64,000 nt of DNA from Oceanicoccus sp. KOV_DT_Chl (GTDB lineage: Bacteria > Pseudomonadota > Gammaproteobacteria > Pseudomonadales > Dasaniaceae), in assembly GCF_900120175.1 (NCBI RefSeq), contig NZ_FQLF01000002.1, positions 992,001-1,056,000 on the forward strand, in the 5' to 3' direction. Of this stretch, positions 17,389 to 25,912 are shown piece by piece; position 1 is the first letter of the stretch, and the number at the start of each line of letters is the position of its first letter. Under the pieces are notes generated by a model, which saw only the letters and a program-made list of their open reading frames with translations, did not search any database and was not told where the DNA came from. A program made the position numbers and the translations under genes.

Positions 17389-18856
17389 ATGAGCTCAGAA
17401 CAACTTAAGCAATCGCAAACAACACCTACTATTAAAGGTAATTTTGAAGCGCAGGAAAATGAATTCGAATTCTGGGTGGATGACATCGTCGGCAAAAGTA
17501 CCCAGCGACTTAACCGGGTCTTTTTTCCGCAATGGCCCAGGCCGTTTAAAACTAGGCGATGAAGAATTCAAGCACTGGTTTGATGGCGACGGCATGGTGG
17601 CTCGCACCACCTTTATTGATGGCAAGGTGCATTTCGCCAACAAATTTATTCGCACCCCCAAGTACGTCGACGAGACTGCGGCCGGTAAAATGCTTTATCG
17701 CGGTTTTGGTGGCGCCCCCAAAGGCAGCATCCTTAGACGCTTTGCCATGCCTGCACAACCCGCCAATACCGGGTTGATCATTCATGCGGGCAAATTCCTT
17801 GCTCTAGGTGAAGGCGGTCGCCCCTGGGCACTCGAAGCCGACACTCTGGATACCGAAGGCGAATACAACTATGAAGGCAGCCTGGGCAAGTCCAATACCT
17901 TTAGTGCCCACGGCAAGAAAAACCCCGCTAGCGGTTACTACTATAACTTTGGTATGAAATTCGGCCCCAAGCCCAGCTTTGATTTTTATAAAATTTCGCC
18001 CAGCGGCAAAATGGTCGATCGCGCCGTGTTTGCACTGGACCATATGCCACTGCTGCACGATTTTGCGCTTACTGAAAACTACGCCATTTTTATTCAGTCA
18101 TCGGTGGGCATGAGCACCAACCCCATTCCTATTTTGCTGGGTGGCTCAGTCGCTGAAGCCATGCTCTATGACAACCGCCTGCGCAATAAAATTATTATCA
18201 TCAACCTGCACACACTCAAGTTGGTAGACGAAATTGAAATTCCACCACTGGCTTCCCTGCACTTTGGTAATGCCTACGAGAAAAATGGTGAAGTGCACTT
18301 TGATATCATCCAAACGCAGGAGTCCGCCTACAACACGCCAACCCATAAAAACGAACCGATGAACATTTTCGACCCCAATGTCGACTTCAAAGCCGGTGGC
18401 GGTCACTATGTGCGCTTTATTGTTAACTTACGCCAAGGCACCGCGCGCTCCGAACGTATCAACGATGCGCTGCTGGGCGAGTTCCCGCAATGGGACTGGA
18501 CTCAAACCACTCAGGAAAACCGTTATGCCGTATCCTGTGCCTACCCGGAGAACGGCCCCAAAACCTACTTCACCGGCATTCAAAAAATTGATCGCAATAC
18601 CGGCAAGGTAGAAGTCCACGACTTTGGTAACTTCCGTTTCACTGGCGAGCCACTGATGGTATCCAAGCCAGGCAAAACGGAAGATGATTTTTATATTCTC
18701 TGTTACGTCTATAACGGCAATGAAGATAAAACCGAAGTGGTGGTCATCGACAGCCAGAACTTTGACGACGAAATCGCTGTGATTAAATTGGGCCACCACA
18801 TGCCACAGGGTTTCCACGGTATGTTCACACCAAAGTGTTTATCTAGGTATGGCTAG
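17389..18856 (+). pseudogene. carotenoid oxygenase family protein (paralogue 4) with N-terminal frameshift
   Basis: From the ATG at 17389 the frame reads MSSEQLKQSQTTPTIKGNFE and ends EFWVDDIVGK at about 17497. The rest (KVPSDLTGSFFRNGPG onward, about 450 residues) is one base out of phase. Deleting one A in the AAAA run at about 17494-17497 restores a normal family N-terminus. The four iron histidines are present (FSAHGKK, LLHDFAL, SLHFGN, GFHGMF). This copy is more distant from the tandem pair and nearer to plant/bacterial carotenoid dioxygenases in its RNGPGRL...FDGDGMV blocks. It may be functional if the indel is a sequencing error. Confidence 0.87.
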
Positions 18857-18924
18857 TGAGGTGGTCGATAAAATCGATCACCTCTATTTAAGACCGGGCT
18901 GCCCGCCAAGCAAACCATCACTAT

Positions 18925-19437
18925 TTATCTAATGTTATACGCATAGAAATTGTCGTACTCCTCAGTATGCGTCCGGGTAAAACCGTGGGCCTTATAAAAG
19001 TCATTGGAGCGACTCCCTTTCAACGCCCCCAATCGTATATCTTTGCCTTTTTCACGCGCACTGGCTATGACCTCGGCTAGAATATTTGAACCAATTTTTC
19101 TACCTTGGTAATCCGGGTGTACATATAAATGATCAAGCAGCAGATAATCCACTTTATCCAGCACGACATAGAATGCGACCAACTCCCCGTTAATAAACAC
19201 TTTACGCGTATTAGTCGGATCAAACCGATCAAGAAACCGCTGTCTGGCACGCTCCGGTTTAAACCGGCCAATAGCTTCGAGACTTTCGCGCATTGCCAAC
19301 ACACGCAGCTCCGCCAACGTCTCGCCATCGTCGTCTAATGCCCACTCAAACTCCATGCCCACCCCTGCCATCACCCACCAACTAATCTCATCCACATTCG
19401 GACACCACAACAGCGCCCCTCTTCGCCAAGCGCTCAT
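18925..19437 (-). CDS. GNAT-family N-acetyltransferase
   Basis: Up to 170 residues. Motif A is visible as LLLDHLYVHPDYQGRKIGSNIL, with the acetyl-CoA pyrophosphate loop QGRKIG, and motif B ends in NDFYKAHGF. The true start is uncertain: an ATG 81 bases inside the frame (MEFEWALDDDGE) has a GGGGTGG upstream and would give 143 residues. It is convergent with the CCO gene upstream. The substrate is unknown. Confidence 0.82.
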   Translation of the reverse strand: MSAWRRGALLWCPNVDEISWWVMAGVGMEFEWALDDDGETLAELRVLAMRESLEAIGRFKPERARQRFLDRFDPTNTRKVFINGELVAFYVVLDKVDYLLLDHLYVHPDYQGRKIGSNILAEVIASAREKGKDIRLGALKGSRSNDFYKAHGFTRTHTEEYDNFYAYNIR

Positions 19438-19599
19438 AACAAGTCCAAGCTATTCCTATCTATTGTTCGCGCATAAGAACATACTTGCTATGTGTTACGC
19501 ATCGACTGCCCTGCCAGTTGATCGCCAGTTACTGCGCAGCAACAGCCCTGGAGCTTAAACAGGCTTTAGGTTTATCCGGCACAACAACAGGAAAGTATC

Positions 19600-19716
19600 A
19601 TGAGCAAAGGACAAGACAGCAAGAAAAATGCAAAAAAGAAACCACTATTAACGGCCAAAGAAAAAAAAGCGGCAAAAGTATCCAAGAAAAATACCACCAA
19701 TGTGTTAGGCAACTAA
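19600..19716 (+). CDS. small lysine-rich protein (38 aa)
   Basis: A short frame beginning MSKGQDSKKNAKKKP and ending NTTNVLGN, with GGAAAG about seven bases upstream. It is extremely rich in Lys (about one third) and ends just before a strong terminator. Similar short Lys-rich MSKG...-type proteins recur in gammaproteobacterial genomes, where they are annotated as hypothetical. Its composition suggests nucleic-acid or ribosome association, but no function is established. Confidence 0.6.
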   Translation: MSKGQDSKKNAKKKPLLTAKEKKAAKVSKKNTTNVLGN

Positions 19717-20124
19717 CGAACAAAAGGCCATCGCGTTAATACGATGGCCTTTATTGTTATGCTGCTGCGTGTGCAAAAAATAACGATACGCAAAAATACG
19801 CCCCATTAACGCCCAAGCCATAACCGGTAAATACGGCACGTAGTGACCGCCCTCTCGCCGTAAAGCTTTAATCCAGCCAAGAAAAATAGCCACACCCACT
19901 ATCGCAATGATTGCTAACCCGACATCCGTAGCAACAGTGCTAGCAAATAAAAAAGCTAGCGGCCCTAAAAAAACCAACACAACCACTAACAAGGCAGCAA
20001 GTATTGCAAGGTCAGGCCCATGCACCGAATAACCCACCGCCACAATAGGCATCGAAAAAAGCACACCCATAAATAGCAATAAGATCGCACTGCCTTTTAC
20101 TTGATTAATAACCTTCCGGGTCAA
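19705..20124 (-). CDS. membrane protein, four predicted TM helices
   Basis: A 139-residue hydrophobic protein beginning at TTG (20122-20124) with GAGG eight bases upstream; no earlier ATG is available. Hydrophobic stretches are around ILLLFMGVLFSMPIVAVG, LAILAALLVVVLVFLGPLAFL and VGLAIIAIVGVAIFLGW, plus a weaker one around YLPVMAWALMG. The last 15 residues are encoded through the terminator hairpin, so the end is probably not conserved. I do not recognise the family. Confidence 0.6.
   Translation of the reverse strand: MTRKVINQVKGSAILLLFMGVLFSMPIVAVGYSVHGPDLAILAALLVVVLVFLGPLAFLFASTVATDVGLAIIAIVGVAIFLGWIKALRREGGHYVPYLPVMAWALMGRIFAYRYFLHTQQHNNKGHRINAMAFCSLVA
19722..19756. terminator. bidirectional intrinsic terminator
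   Basis: AAAAGGCCATCG and CGATGGCCTTTA form a 12-bp stem around an 8-base loop, with A and T runs on either side. It ends the small lysine-rich gene on the plus strand. Confidence 0.8.
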
Positions 20125-20199
20125 AAATTCGCCTCACCATTTTTTCGAAGATTTATCTGGTTGAATAAAAACAAGGGGCATCCTCACAGCTTTACACAA

Positions 20200-20535
20200 G
20201 TATCAATCGAAACACCATAGATAATCGAAGTCATCCCCGACCTGATCGCACTGCTGTCCGAGATAAATCTAAAACACCATAAATAAGCCTAAGTCATCCT
20301 CGACTTGATCGGGGATCCAGAGCTACGGTGTGCAAAATTGTTAGTTTTCTCCGGAGTTTATTCATAGCTCCTTACTCAGCACTTCGTAGCACTAGATTAT
20401 TCGTTCCACTGAGCCTGCCCCGTGAAGCGTTTTGGGTACACCCTACGGGCCGCCTTGAATAAAACAGGCGTTCAACGCACCTTCGTGCTTTTGTCCCGAT
20501 CAAGACGGGAATGACGAATATAAAATTGAGTCTCT
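20200..20535. repeat. dispersed intergenic repeat, copy A
   Basis: This non-coding stretch between the membrane protein and the chemoreceptor contains modules that recur at 48630-48960 and 50085-50350. They include GTCATCCTCGACTTGATCG, an AAACACCATAAATAAGCCTA block, and a block reading TTCGTTCCACTGAGCC ... GTGAAGCGTTTTGGGTAC ... ACGGGCCGCCTTGAATAAAA. Copy B carries the same block in inverted orientation. No ORF or tRNA is visible. It looks like a non-autonomous MITE/REP-type element family. Confidence 0.8.
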
Positions 20536-20715
20536 ACCTTAGCGCAACAGGTATCGCACTGCTATTGAAGATTGAAATTTAAAAAAATTACGAACAGTAG
20601 TGCTCCGAATTATCGGGCAGCAGAATATTGATTATAAGTGAGTGAGTTTACTACCCCCGTAGAGACATATTCTAAAAAGCCTGCCTCAAACACACGACTA
20701 TTTGAATACCAACAA

Positions 20716-22293
20716 TTAACTACCAAACTGCAGGATCATACTATTCAGTTTTTCAACACTCGTTGTCAGGTGGTCGCTGGCGCTTTTAATTTCACCACAG
20801 CCATCCAGGGTTGAGGTGGCACTGTCATAGATATTAACGATATTGGTATTGATTTCAGAGGAAACCGAGGTTTGCTCTTCTGCAGCGGTAGCAATTTGAG
20901 TACTCATATCATTAATTTCATTGACGTTATCGATGATGGCATCAAAAGTCTCGACGGTTTTATCAGAACCCTCCACACAATCATTAACCGCCGTCTGGCT
21001 CACCGACATTGCGTTAACAGCTTGCTGCGCGGCCTGCTGCAACGACAATATCATTGCACTAATTTCTTCGGTGGACGTTTGGGTTTTCCCCGCAAGCCCT
21101 CGCACTTCGTCAGCAACCACAGCAAAACCTCGCCCCATTTCTCCTGCCCGGGCTGCCTCAATAGCCGCATTCAGCGCTAACAAATTAGTTTGTTCAGCCA
21201 CACCCTTAATCACATCAATCACACTGCCAATGCGCTCACTGTCAGCAGCCAGCGCCTGTATGACACTTGATGAGTCAGTAATTTTTGCGGATAAGCCAGC
21301 GATAATCTCTTTGGTATGCAACACCACGCGCTTGCCATTGTGTACTTGGTCGTAAGCCCCTTGCGTTAATGCCGACGTTCTTGCTGCATTTTGTGCTACC
21401 TCTTGCACGGTAGCAGTCATCTCTGTCATCGCGGTCGCGACCAAATCCACCTCCTGATGCAAGCTGCGCATATTATGCTCAGTAGCGGCGGTCATCTTTC
21501 CAGCCGACTGAGCTGAAACATTTAACTGGCTAACCTCTTCAGTAGTACGCCAGATAATCGTATTTTGCTGCGCCTGTAAAAACTTGATCGCCAGCTGCAA
21601 CTGACCCAGCTCATCGCCACGACCGGTATAAATTTGCCGTGCGAGCGGATTATCGAAAACAGCCAAACTGTCTTTCGCAGCTTTCGTCCATGGCAAACTA
21701 ATCCAATAGCCCAGACCAGAAGCGCTGATTGCACTCACTACTAATAAACTAGCCACACCAGCCTGAGACGATAACCCTACCGCACTACCAGCCAACAAAC
21801 CCAAGAGCAATGAGAACACACTTGCCATCACCAATTTCACTGGCAGTGGCAAGGACAGCTGAGTAACTGTTTGCCACCAACTTCCACCATTATTAATGGC
21901 CTGATAGAGACTAGCTGCACGCGCTACGGTTTCAGCGTCAGGCTTTAGTCGTACCGATTGCAGGCCGACTGTTTTACCCGCTTCGATCATCGGCGTTACA
22001 AAAGCATCTACCCAATAGTGATCGCCATTCTTGCAGCGATTTTTCACAATCCCCATCCACGGCTTGTCTTGTTTGGCCGTAGCCCATAAGTCCTTAAAAG
22101 CAGCTGCAGGCATGTCAGGATGTCGCACCAGATTATGGGGCTGACCCAGTAACTCCTCTTCGGCAAAGCCACTAATATCGACAAAATCCTGATTGACAAA
22201 AGTGAGAACTCCCGTCGGCGTGGTACTGCTGACAATACGCTGGTCCGCACTAAAAACATTCTCGCGCTGGGTAACGGGCTGGTTGTTTCTCAT
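20716..22293 (-). CDS. PAS-domain methyl-accepting chemotaxis protein (Aer-like)
   Basis: 525 residues. The N-terminal PAS domain (about 20-115; [21 protein letters not shown] ... [17 protein letters not shown] ... [12 protein letters not shown]) closely matches the FAD-binding PAS of Aer energy-taxis receptors. Two hydrophobic segments (about 150-200) and a HAMP-like linker follow. The C-terminal cytoplasmic domain has the invariant hairpin tip [19 protein letters not shown] and [13 protein letters not shown]. It probably senses redox or oxygen indirectly and signals through CheA/CheW. There is no periplasmic sensor domain. It is a single gene. Confidence 0.93.
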   Translation of the reverse strand: MRNNQPVTQRENVFSADQRIVSSTTPTGVLTFVNQDFVDISGFAEEELLGQPHNLVRHPDMPAAAFKDLWATAKQDKPWMGIVKNRCKNGDHYWVDAFVTPMIEAGKTVGLQSVRLKPDAETVARAASLYQAINNGGSWWQTVTQLSLPLPVKLVMASVFSLLLGLLAGSAVGLSSQAGVASLLVVSAISASGLGYWISLPWTKAAKDSLAVFDNPLARQIYTGRGDELGQLQLAIKFLQAQQNTIIWRTTEEVSQLNVSAQSAGKMTAATEHNMRSLHQEVDLVATAMTEMTATVQEVAQNAARTSALTQGAYDQVHNGKRVVLHTKEIIAGLSAKITDSSSVIQALAADSERIGSVIDVIKGVAEQTNLLALNAAIEAARAGEMGRGFAVVADEVRGLAGKTQTSTEEISAMILSLQQAAQQAVNAMSVSQTAVNDCVEGSDKTVETFDAIIDNVNEINDMSTQIATAAEEQTSVSSEINTNIVNIYDSATSTLDGCGEIKSASDHLTTSVEKLNSMILQFGS

Positions 22294-22598
22294 GAGCGGT
22301 ATCTCCTTACCATATCAATGAACCAAAGAGCTTACGCATTGACGATGCCTCAACCAATAAGTATTCATGCGTAATTAATGCAATAGTAGAAATAATCAAT
22401 ACAATAAATCAAATTCTATTGATTTATATCAACTTAAAAGAAAGGCTATGAAAATAGTAATAATAAAATCGCCACAGATAACGCATTCTAATTAATCGTT
22501 AAGCGAATTATATGAATTAGGGAGGTAGATGATTACGGTTAATTTGGGAGATAATGAATGCTTGCAGGCTTGTAACAATAGAGTGTGCCAGTACTAAA
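22294..22598. other. intergenic region without a recognisable gene
   Basis: An AT-rich 305-bp gap upstream of the chemoreceptor. It must contain that gene's promoter, but I cannot point to clear -35/-10 boxes. No ORF, RNA or repeat was recognised. Confidence 0.5.
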
Positions 22599-22769
22599 CT
22601 ATCGCTCTATAAACGGCTCATTCAAGCGGTTTAAATCTTCTTCAATAGTGACAAGAGCGCGCTTGATACGATCAATAAATTCTTGATTGCTAAACGTGCC
22701 GGGAGCACTGATTTTGGTCAACGTGCTTTCCAACTCTTTTCTGTGCTTCCTTAACTCTGTTACGCTCAA
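22599..22769 (-). CDS. small protein (56 aa), TTG start
   Basis: The frame starts at a TTG (22767-22769) preceded by GAGGG at an eight-base spacing. It reads LSVTELRKHRKELESTLTKI and ends LNRLNEPFIER. It is charged and predicted helical with a heptad-like leucine pattern. There is no other start, and it stands alone between two larger genes. No family was recognised; its ribosome-binding site and codon-like composition make it more likely real than chance. Confidence 0.5.
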   Translation of the reverse strand: MSVTELRKHRKELESTLTKISAPGTFSNQEFIDRIKRALVTIEEDLNRLNEPFIER

Positions 22770-23075
22770 CCTTATTGCCCTCAGTATTAGCCTTGAAATA
22801 AGACGGCAATAATAAATTGTGCGAGCTAGTCTATAGAACTAGGAAATATACCTATCCAAATAGTTAATCACCCGTATCCAGAATTACGACAAATCTAATA
22901 GGAATAACGGTTAATCATGGTAACGCCCATGCTTAACAAGCTTCCTGATTACCAATGTAAAAAGGGATCGAAACAACTAAGTGCAGGTACATGGACAGCA
23001 TTATTGCCCCGCTCTTTAGCCCAAAACAACATCGGGCTTGCTGAGCGCGGCCTACGTTCTGAAGTGGTTACACCA
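22770..23075. other. intergenic region, nothing recognised
   Basis: About 306 bp with no convincing gene. A plus-strand frame from 22917 overlaps the end of the monooxygenase gene in antisense and is judged spurious. Confidence 0.4.
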
Positions 23076-24083
23076 TTAGCGATCGATATAATCCATTTTT
23101 TCTCTGAGGTTTTGCACATAGGGCCAAACCTCTTTCTCAAAAAGCTTGAGGCCGCGCCATGCTAACTTGGGGTCAAGACCGCCTAACAAGGGATTAATGA
23201 TGAAGGTTCTATTGCTTCCTAAAGACTGAATCATTGCCACAGCCTTGTCAGCGCCAAGCAACTGGTAGCTACCACTGGCTCGCAAGTCATCGATATCAAT
23301 ACCCTTGGCGAAAGGGCCTGCAGCCTGGCCATAGGCTTCAATGGTCCACTCGGCATAGGACTTCACGGTATGCGCCACATGAGGTGCTATTGTTATCCAA
23401 TCCTCATCGGGCGTATTGGTAACATGCGTGTAGATGGGGCCAAGCGCTTTGAAGTGTTCTCCCGGGTCAGCCTTACCTAAGCGCAAACACTCTTGACGGT
23501 AGATATCCCAGTTTTCACCGGCAGGTGGATAATAGCCATCAGCAATATGGGCAGCACGTTTTGCCACTGCCGGGTGTGCGCCTCCCAATAGCAACCTGGG
23601 AGCAGGGTCAGGTTGCGGCGTAATAGTAATGCTTCGCCCCTGGTATTCAAATGTCTCACCACTCCAGGCTTGCCGCAAAAAATTAAAGACATTGATATAC
23701 AGTGCCTTTCTATCTTCAAGACGTTTACCAAACATTTGAAATTCGTAGGGGCGATAACCTGCGCCAATAACAACCTCAAGTCTACCCGAGCACAGATACT
23801 GCGCAACGGAGAGGTCTTCAGCCAGTTTTACCGGGTCATAAATCGGGGCTTGCAAGACATTGGGTCTGATTTTAATTCGCTTGGTGCGGGCACCAATGGC
23901 AGATGCCATAGGAATCGGAGAGGGAAGGTAGCCATCTTCTGAAGCATGGTGCTCGCCCAAGCCGACAACATCGAAGCCGATATCATCAGCCCACGCGGCC
24001 ATATCGAGGGCCGCTGAATACAACTCTTGTGGCTTGGCTCCAAAATCTGGAGCCCTCATATCGAAACAGATTACAAATTCCAT
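23076..24083 (-). CDS. LLM-class (luciferase-like) flavin-dependent monooxygenase
   Basis: A 335-residue TIM-barrel bacterial-luciferase family protein: start MEFVICFDMRAP, DDIGFDVVGLGEHHASEDGY (His in the EHH motif), RIKIRPNVLQAPIYDPVKLAEDLS, GRLEVVIGAGYRPYEFQMFG, and LLLGGAHPAVAKRAAHIADGY. Such enzymes use FMNH2 or F420. It is monocistronic and sits at the edge of the cassette array. Substrate unknown. Confidence 0.9.
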   Translation of the reverse strand: MEFVICFDMRAPDFGAKPQELYSAALDMAAWADDIGFDVVGLGEHHASEDGYLPSPIPMASAIGARTKRIKIRPNVLQAPIYDPVKLAEDLSVAQYLCSGRLEVVIGAGYRPYEFQMFGKRLEDRKALYINVFNFLRQAWSGETFEYQGRSITITPQPDPAPRLLLGGAHPAVAKRAAHIADGYYPPAGENWDIYRQECLRLGKADPGEHFKALGPIYTHVTNTPDEDWITIAPHVAHTVKSYAEWTIEAYGQAAGPFAKGIDIDDLRASGSYQLLGADKAVAMIQSLGSNRTFIINPLLGGLDPKLAWRGLKLFEKEVWPYVQNLREKMDYIDR

Positions 24084-24177
24084 AATTTAATTCCTTGGGC
24101 ACCTTCAACGATCAAGCTTATTGCCCCCAATGCTGCTATTAAAATAAAGGCCGTAATAATACTTGTATTTGTTATAG

Positions 24178-24426
24178 AAAGCCGTAAAGAAGCTTAAGCC
24201 TAACCAGAAGAAAGACCTGGATTCTGTCATTAAAGAACTGATGGCGAAACCAGCACTTGGCGAACAGAAAAAAGGCAATTTGTCTTTTTTACGCGTGCAT
24301 AAATTTAAGATGAATAAACAGCTTACATTATTGGAATACAGTTTTAATGATGGCACACTGACTCTCGAATTAATGGCACTTGGTTCGCATGAAAACTTTT
24401 ACCGCAATATCAAACGCAGCACCTAA
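24178..24426 (+). pseudogene. RelE/ParE-superfamily toxin remnant
   Basis: The in-frame reading after a stop at 24175-24177 gives KAVKKLKPNQKKDLDSVIKE, then LMAKPALGEQKKGNLSFLRV and HKFKMNKQLTLLEYSFNDGT up to NFYRNIKRST. This is the C-terminal two thirds of a RelE-type mRNA interferase. The N-terminal strand and any antitoxin partner are missing, and translation could only restart at an internal ATG (24241). It abuts an attC site at 24430, so it was probably a toxin-antitoxin cassette at the low-coordinate end of the array. Confidence 0.65.
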
Positions 24427-24429
24427 AGT

Positions 24430-24516
24430 TGTAACGCCTGTGGAATGTGCCGCGTTGTGGCGAAGCCAAGTCTTTAGCGGTCCAGCCGTAGGCGATCATT
24501 GACCGTTTTGTTATGC
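24430..24516 (-). repeat. attC site 1
   Basis: GTAACGCC on the left and GTTATGC on the right flank a large imperfect palindrome (CCGCGTTGTGGCGAAGCC ... CGGTCCAGCCGTAGGCGATC). Its inner arms match those of the sites at 34092, 34826, 36903 and 38669. It is the lowest-coordinate site of the array. Confidence 0.8.
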
Positions 24517-24580
24517 ATTTTACTGCACGGACATTAAAATCCGCCGCTTTTCGTAAGTGAAACCGATTCTTTGGTCTTAA

Positions 24581-24631
24581 GGGGTCGGTGACAAATGATA
24601 ATTGTTCGTACTACGTTTTGTCACCGACCCC
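24581..24631. repeat. REP-like hairpin
   Basis: GGGGTCGGTGACAAA and TTTGTCACCGACCCC form a perfect 15-bp stem around a 21-base loop. It resembles the GGGGTC...GACCCC palindromes linked to REP-associated tyrosine (RAYT) transposases. It is followed by a direct repeat of GACCCCGTTTATTG (24626-24652). Confidence 0.75.
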
Positions 24632-24659
24632 GTTTATTGGACCCCGTTTATTGCGATTG

Positions 24660-24897
24660 CAGATGGAGGGCTTAGCAGTCACGGACCCAAAGCACTGCGT
24701 GGGGCCGGCCCTGCCCGCTGACCCCGAATATGTTACACCTCGTATTGAGTTCTTGTTCATCGCCCCGCGATTTCGCGTTGGACTTCCTTCAGACCCCGCC
24801 TCACGACAACACCCTTGTCCTTTCGCTAACCTTCGGCTCTGCGAATACCTGGTACGAGGACTTTCACCTCGCTAGTTAAGTGCCATGCCCGGCACAC
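24660..24897 (-). ncRNA. group II intron fragment (5' domain I)
   Basis: On the minus strand the sequence begins GTGTGCC, matching the GUGYG 5' end. It continues with CGAGGTGAAAGTCCTCG, a GAGCCGAAGG block, AAAGGACAAGGGTG, GGTCTGAAGGAAG and GATGAACAAGAACTCAATAC, the order seen in domain I of bacterial group II introns. No reverse-transcriptase ORF or domain V/VI follows, and the element is cut by the REP-like hairpin region. The 5' end touches a degenerate attC on the same strand, which recalls introns that target attC sites. Confidence 0.65.
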
Positions 24898-24990
24898 ACG
24901 CCTTGCTAAGCGGCGCAAAAAAGCGCAGCAGTTTTGTGTCCAACGTAAGTTGCGCAGCAACTGTAGTGATGCTTGAGCAACTTGTATGGC
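24898..24990 (-). repeat. degenerate attC site interrupted by intron fragment
   Basis: In cassette orientation it reads ATACAAGTTGCTCAAGCATC ... GCCGCTTAGCAAGGCG and then meets the intron 5' end, where GTTRRRY would be expected. TTGCTCAAGC and GCTTAGCAA are the paired arms. It looks like an attC whose recombination point was the intron insertion site. Confidence 0.5.
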
Positions 24991-25020
24991 TCAGATTCCA
25001 TCTCATTTATTCTTCTTTTA

Positions 25021-25083
25021 AAGTAAAGCCCGTAGCTAGAGGCAACTAGTTACCGGAGGTCTAGCTTGTTAAATGCTTTACTA
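25021..25083. repeat. inverted repeat before ccdA (possible attC remnant or operator)
   Basis: AGTAAAGC/GCTTTACT and AGCTAGA/TCTAGCT form nested inverted repeats around a GTTAAAT motif. It could be a decayed attC or a regulatory palindrome for the toxin-antitoxin operon. Further on, GCGCACTCGAATGCGCAC (25086-25103) is a second short palindrome, a candidate CcdA/CcdB operator. Confidence 0.4.
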
Positions 25084-25133
25084 TGCGCACTCGAATGCGC
25101 ACAATGTTGATTGAATTAATCGAGGGCATACAC

Positions 25134-25379
25134 ATGGATACTTTATTTGACCAAAATGCACCCAAAAAACCGACAAACCTTAGTTTAAACAGTGACTTAC
25201 TGAAAAAATCCAAGGCTATGAATATTAACCTAAGTGCCACTCTTGAACAGGCCCTCAAAGACTTGTTGGCCCAAGATAAAGCTGCCAAGTGGGCTGATGA
25301 AAACAAAAGTGCAATTAGAGCATATAACGATTTCGTTGATGAGCATGGTTGTTTTGGCGATGAATACAGGGAATTCTGA
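25134..25379 (+). CDS. ccdA: type II antitoxin CcdA
   Basis: 81 residues from the ATG at 25134, preceded by GAGGG. The N-terminal ribbon-helix-helix part (KKPTNLSLNSDLLKKSKAMN) binds DNA. The C-terminal tail ALKDLLAQDKAAKWADENKS ... DEHGCFGDEYREF is the CcdA toxin-wrapping region and ends in the family-typical F-G-D-EYREF. Its stop overlaps the ccdB ATG (TGATG). It neutralises CcdB and represses the operon. It lies on the plus strand, opposite to most cassettes, and has its own upstream palindromes. Confidence 0.92.
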   Translation: MDTLFDQNAPKKPTNLSLNSDLLKKSKAMNINLSATLEQALKDLLAQDKAAKWADENKSAIRAYNDFVDEHGCFGDEYREF

Positions 25380-25699
25380 TGGCTCCACAATTTGATGTTT
25401 ATATAAATCCCAGTAAAAGCACCCGAGCTGCCTTCCCTTATATTGTCGATATACAAAACCCTGTTATCTCTGATATTGCAACAAGGATCGTTATTCCGCT
25501 TGGACGGCTGGAAAATTTTAGAAATGAAAAGTTGCAGGGTCTGACGCCCGAACTTAGTTATGAAGGCGAAACCCTTTTGTTGCTTACTCCTCAAATTGCT
25601 TCCATCCCTTCAAAACTATTGAAAAAGCCAATTGGTACTTTAAGTCATTTCCGCGATGAAATTATTGCTGCTATGGACTTCGCGATTACTGGCATTTAA
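25379..25699 (+). CDS. ccdB: type II toxin CcdB (DNA gyrase poison)
   Basis: 106 residues with the CcdB pattern QFDVYINPSK, FPYIVDIQNPVI, RIVIPLGRLENF, LTPEL, and the C-terminal helix IGTLSHFRDEIIAAMDF. Family members trap gyrase with the extreme C-terminus. F-plasmid CcdB ends W-G-I, while this one ends T-G-I, so the Trp is replaced and gyrase activity is open to question. A TTAACGCC sequence (25696-25703) starts at the stop codon, resembling an attC left core. Confidence 0.92.
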   Translation: MAPQFDVYINPSKSTRAAFPYIVDIQNPVISDIATRIVIPLGRLENFRNEKLQGLTPELSYEGETLLLLTPQIASIPSKLLKKPIGTLSHFRDEIIAAMDFAITGI

Positions 25700-25729
25700 C
25701 GCCGCTATAAAAGGCGCGCGCTCAGTGGA

Positions 25730-25912
25730 GGCCGTTTTTTGGCCGACCAGAAACATAGCAAGAATGAAATGCGATATCACGCGCTGGGGGTAAGCAATGA
25801 TGCTAGATTGTTGCATATAACTTTTACCTTGCGCTCCAATGATACGTTGATCCGTGTAATTTCAGCTCGTGACATGCACCGGAAGGAGAGGAACATTTAT
25901 GAGCAAAGTTAA
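25730..25912 (+). pseudogene. brnT: BrnT toxin, 5'-truncated
   Basis: An open stretch reads ADQKHSKNEMRYHALGVSND, then ARLLHITFTLRSND and IRVISARDMHRKERNIYEQS. This matches the C-terminal half of BrnT (the RYHALG and IRVISARDM.RKER blocks). The N-terminal half with its start codon is missing: in frame upstream there is only the short junction to ccdB. The stop overlaps the brnA start by a few bases, as in intact brnTA operons. It was probably truncated by recombination next to the ccdB cassette end. Confidence 0.8.

Noticed and set aside
22917-23165. 82-codon plus-strand ORF
   Set aside because: Overlaps the 3' end of the LLM monooxygenase gene in antisense and has no supporting signals.
24105-24356. 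83-codon minus-strand ORF
   Set aside because: It is antisense to the recognisable RelE toxin remnant, which explains the open frame.
24588-24875. 95-codon plus-strand ORF
   Set aside because: It is antisense to the group II intron fragment and crosses a REP-like hairpin; RNA structure explains the lack of stops.
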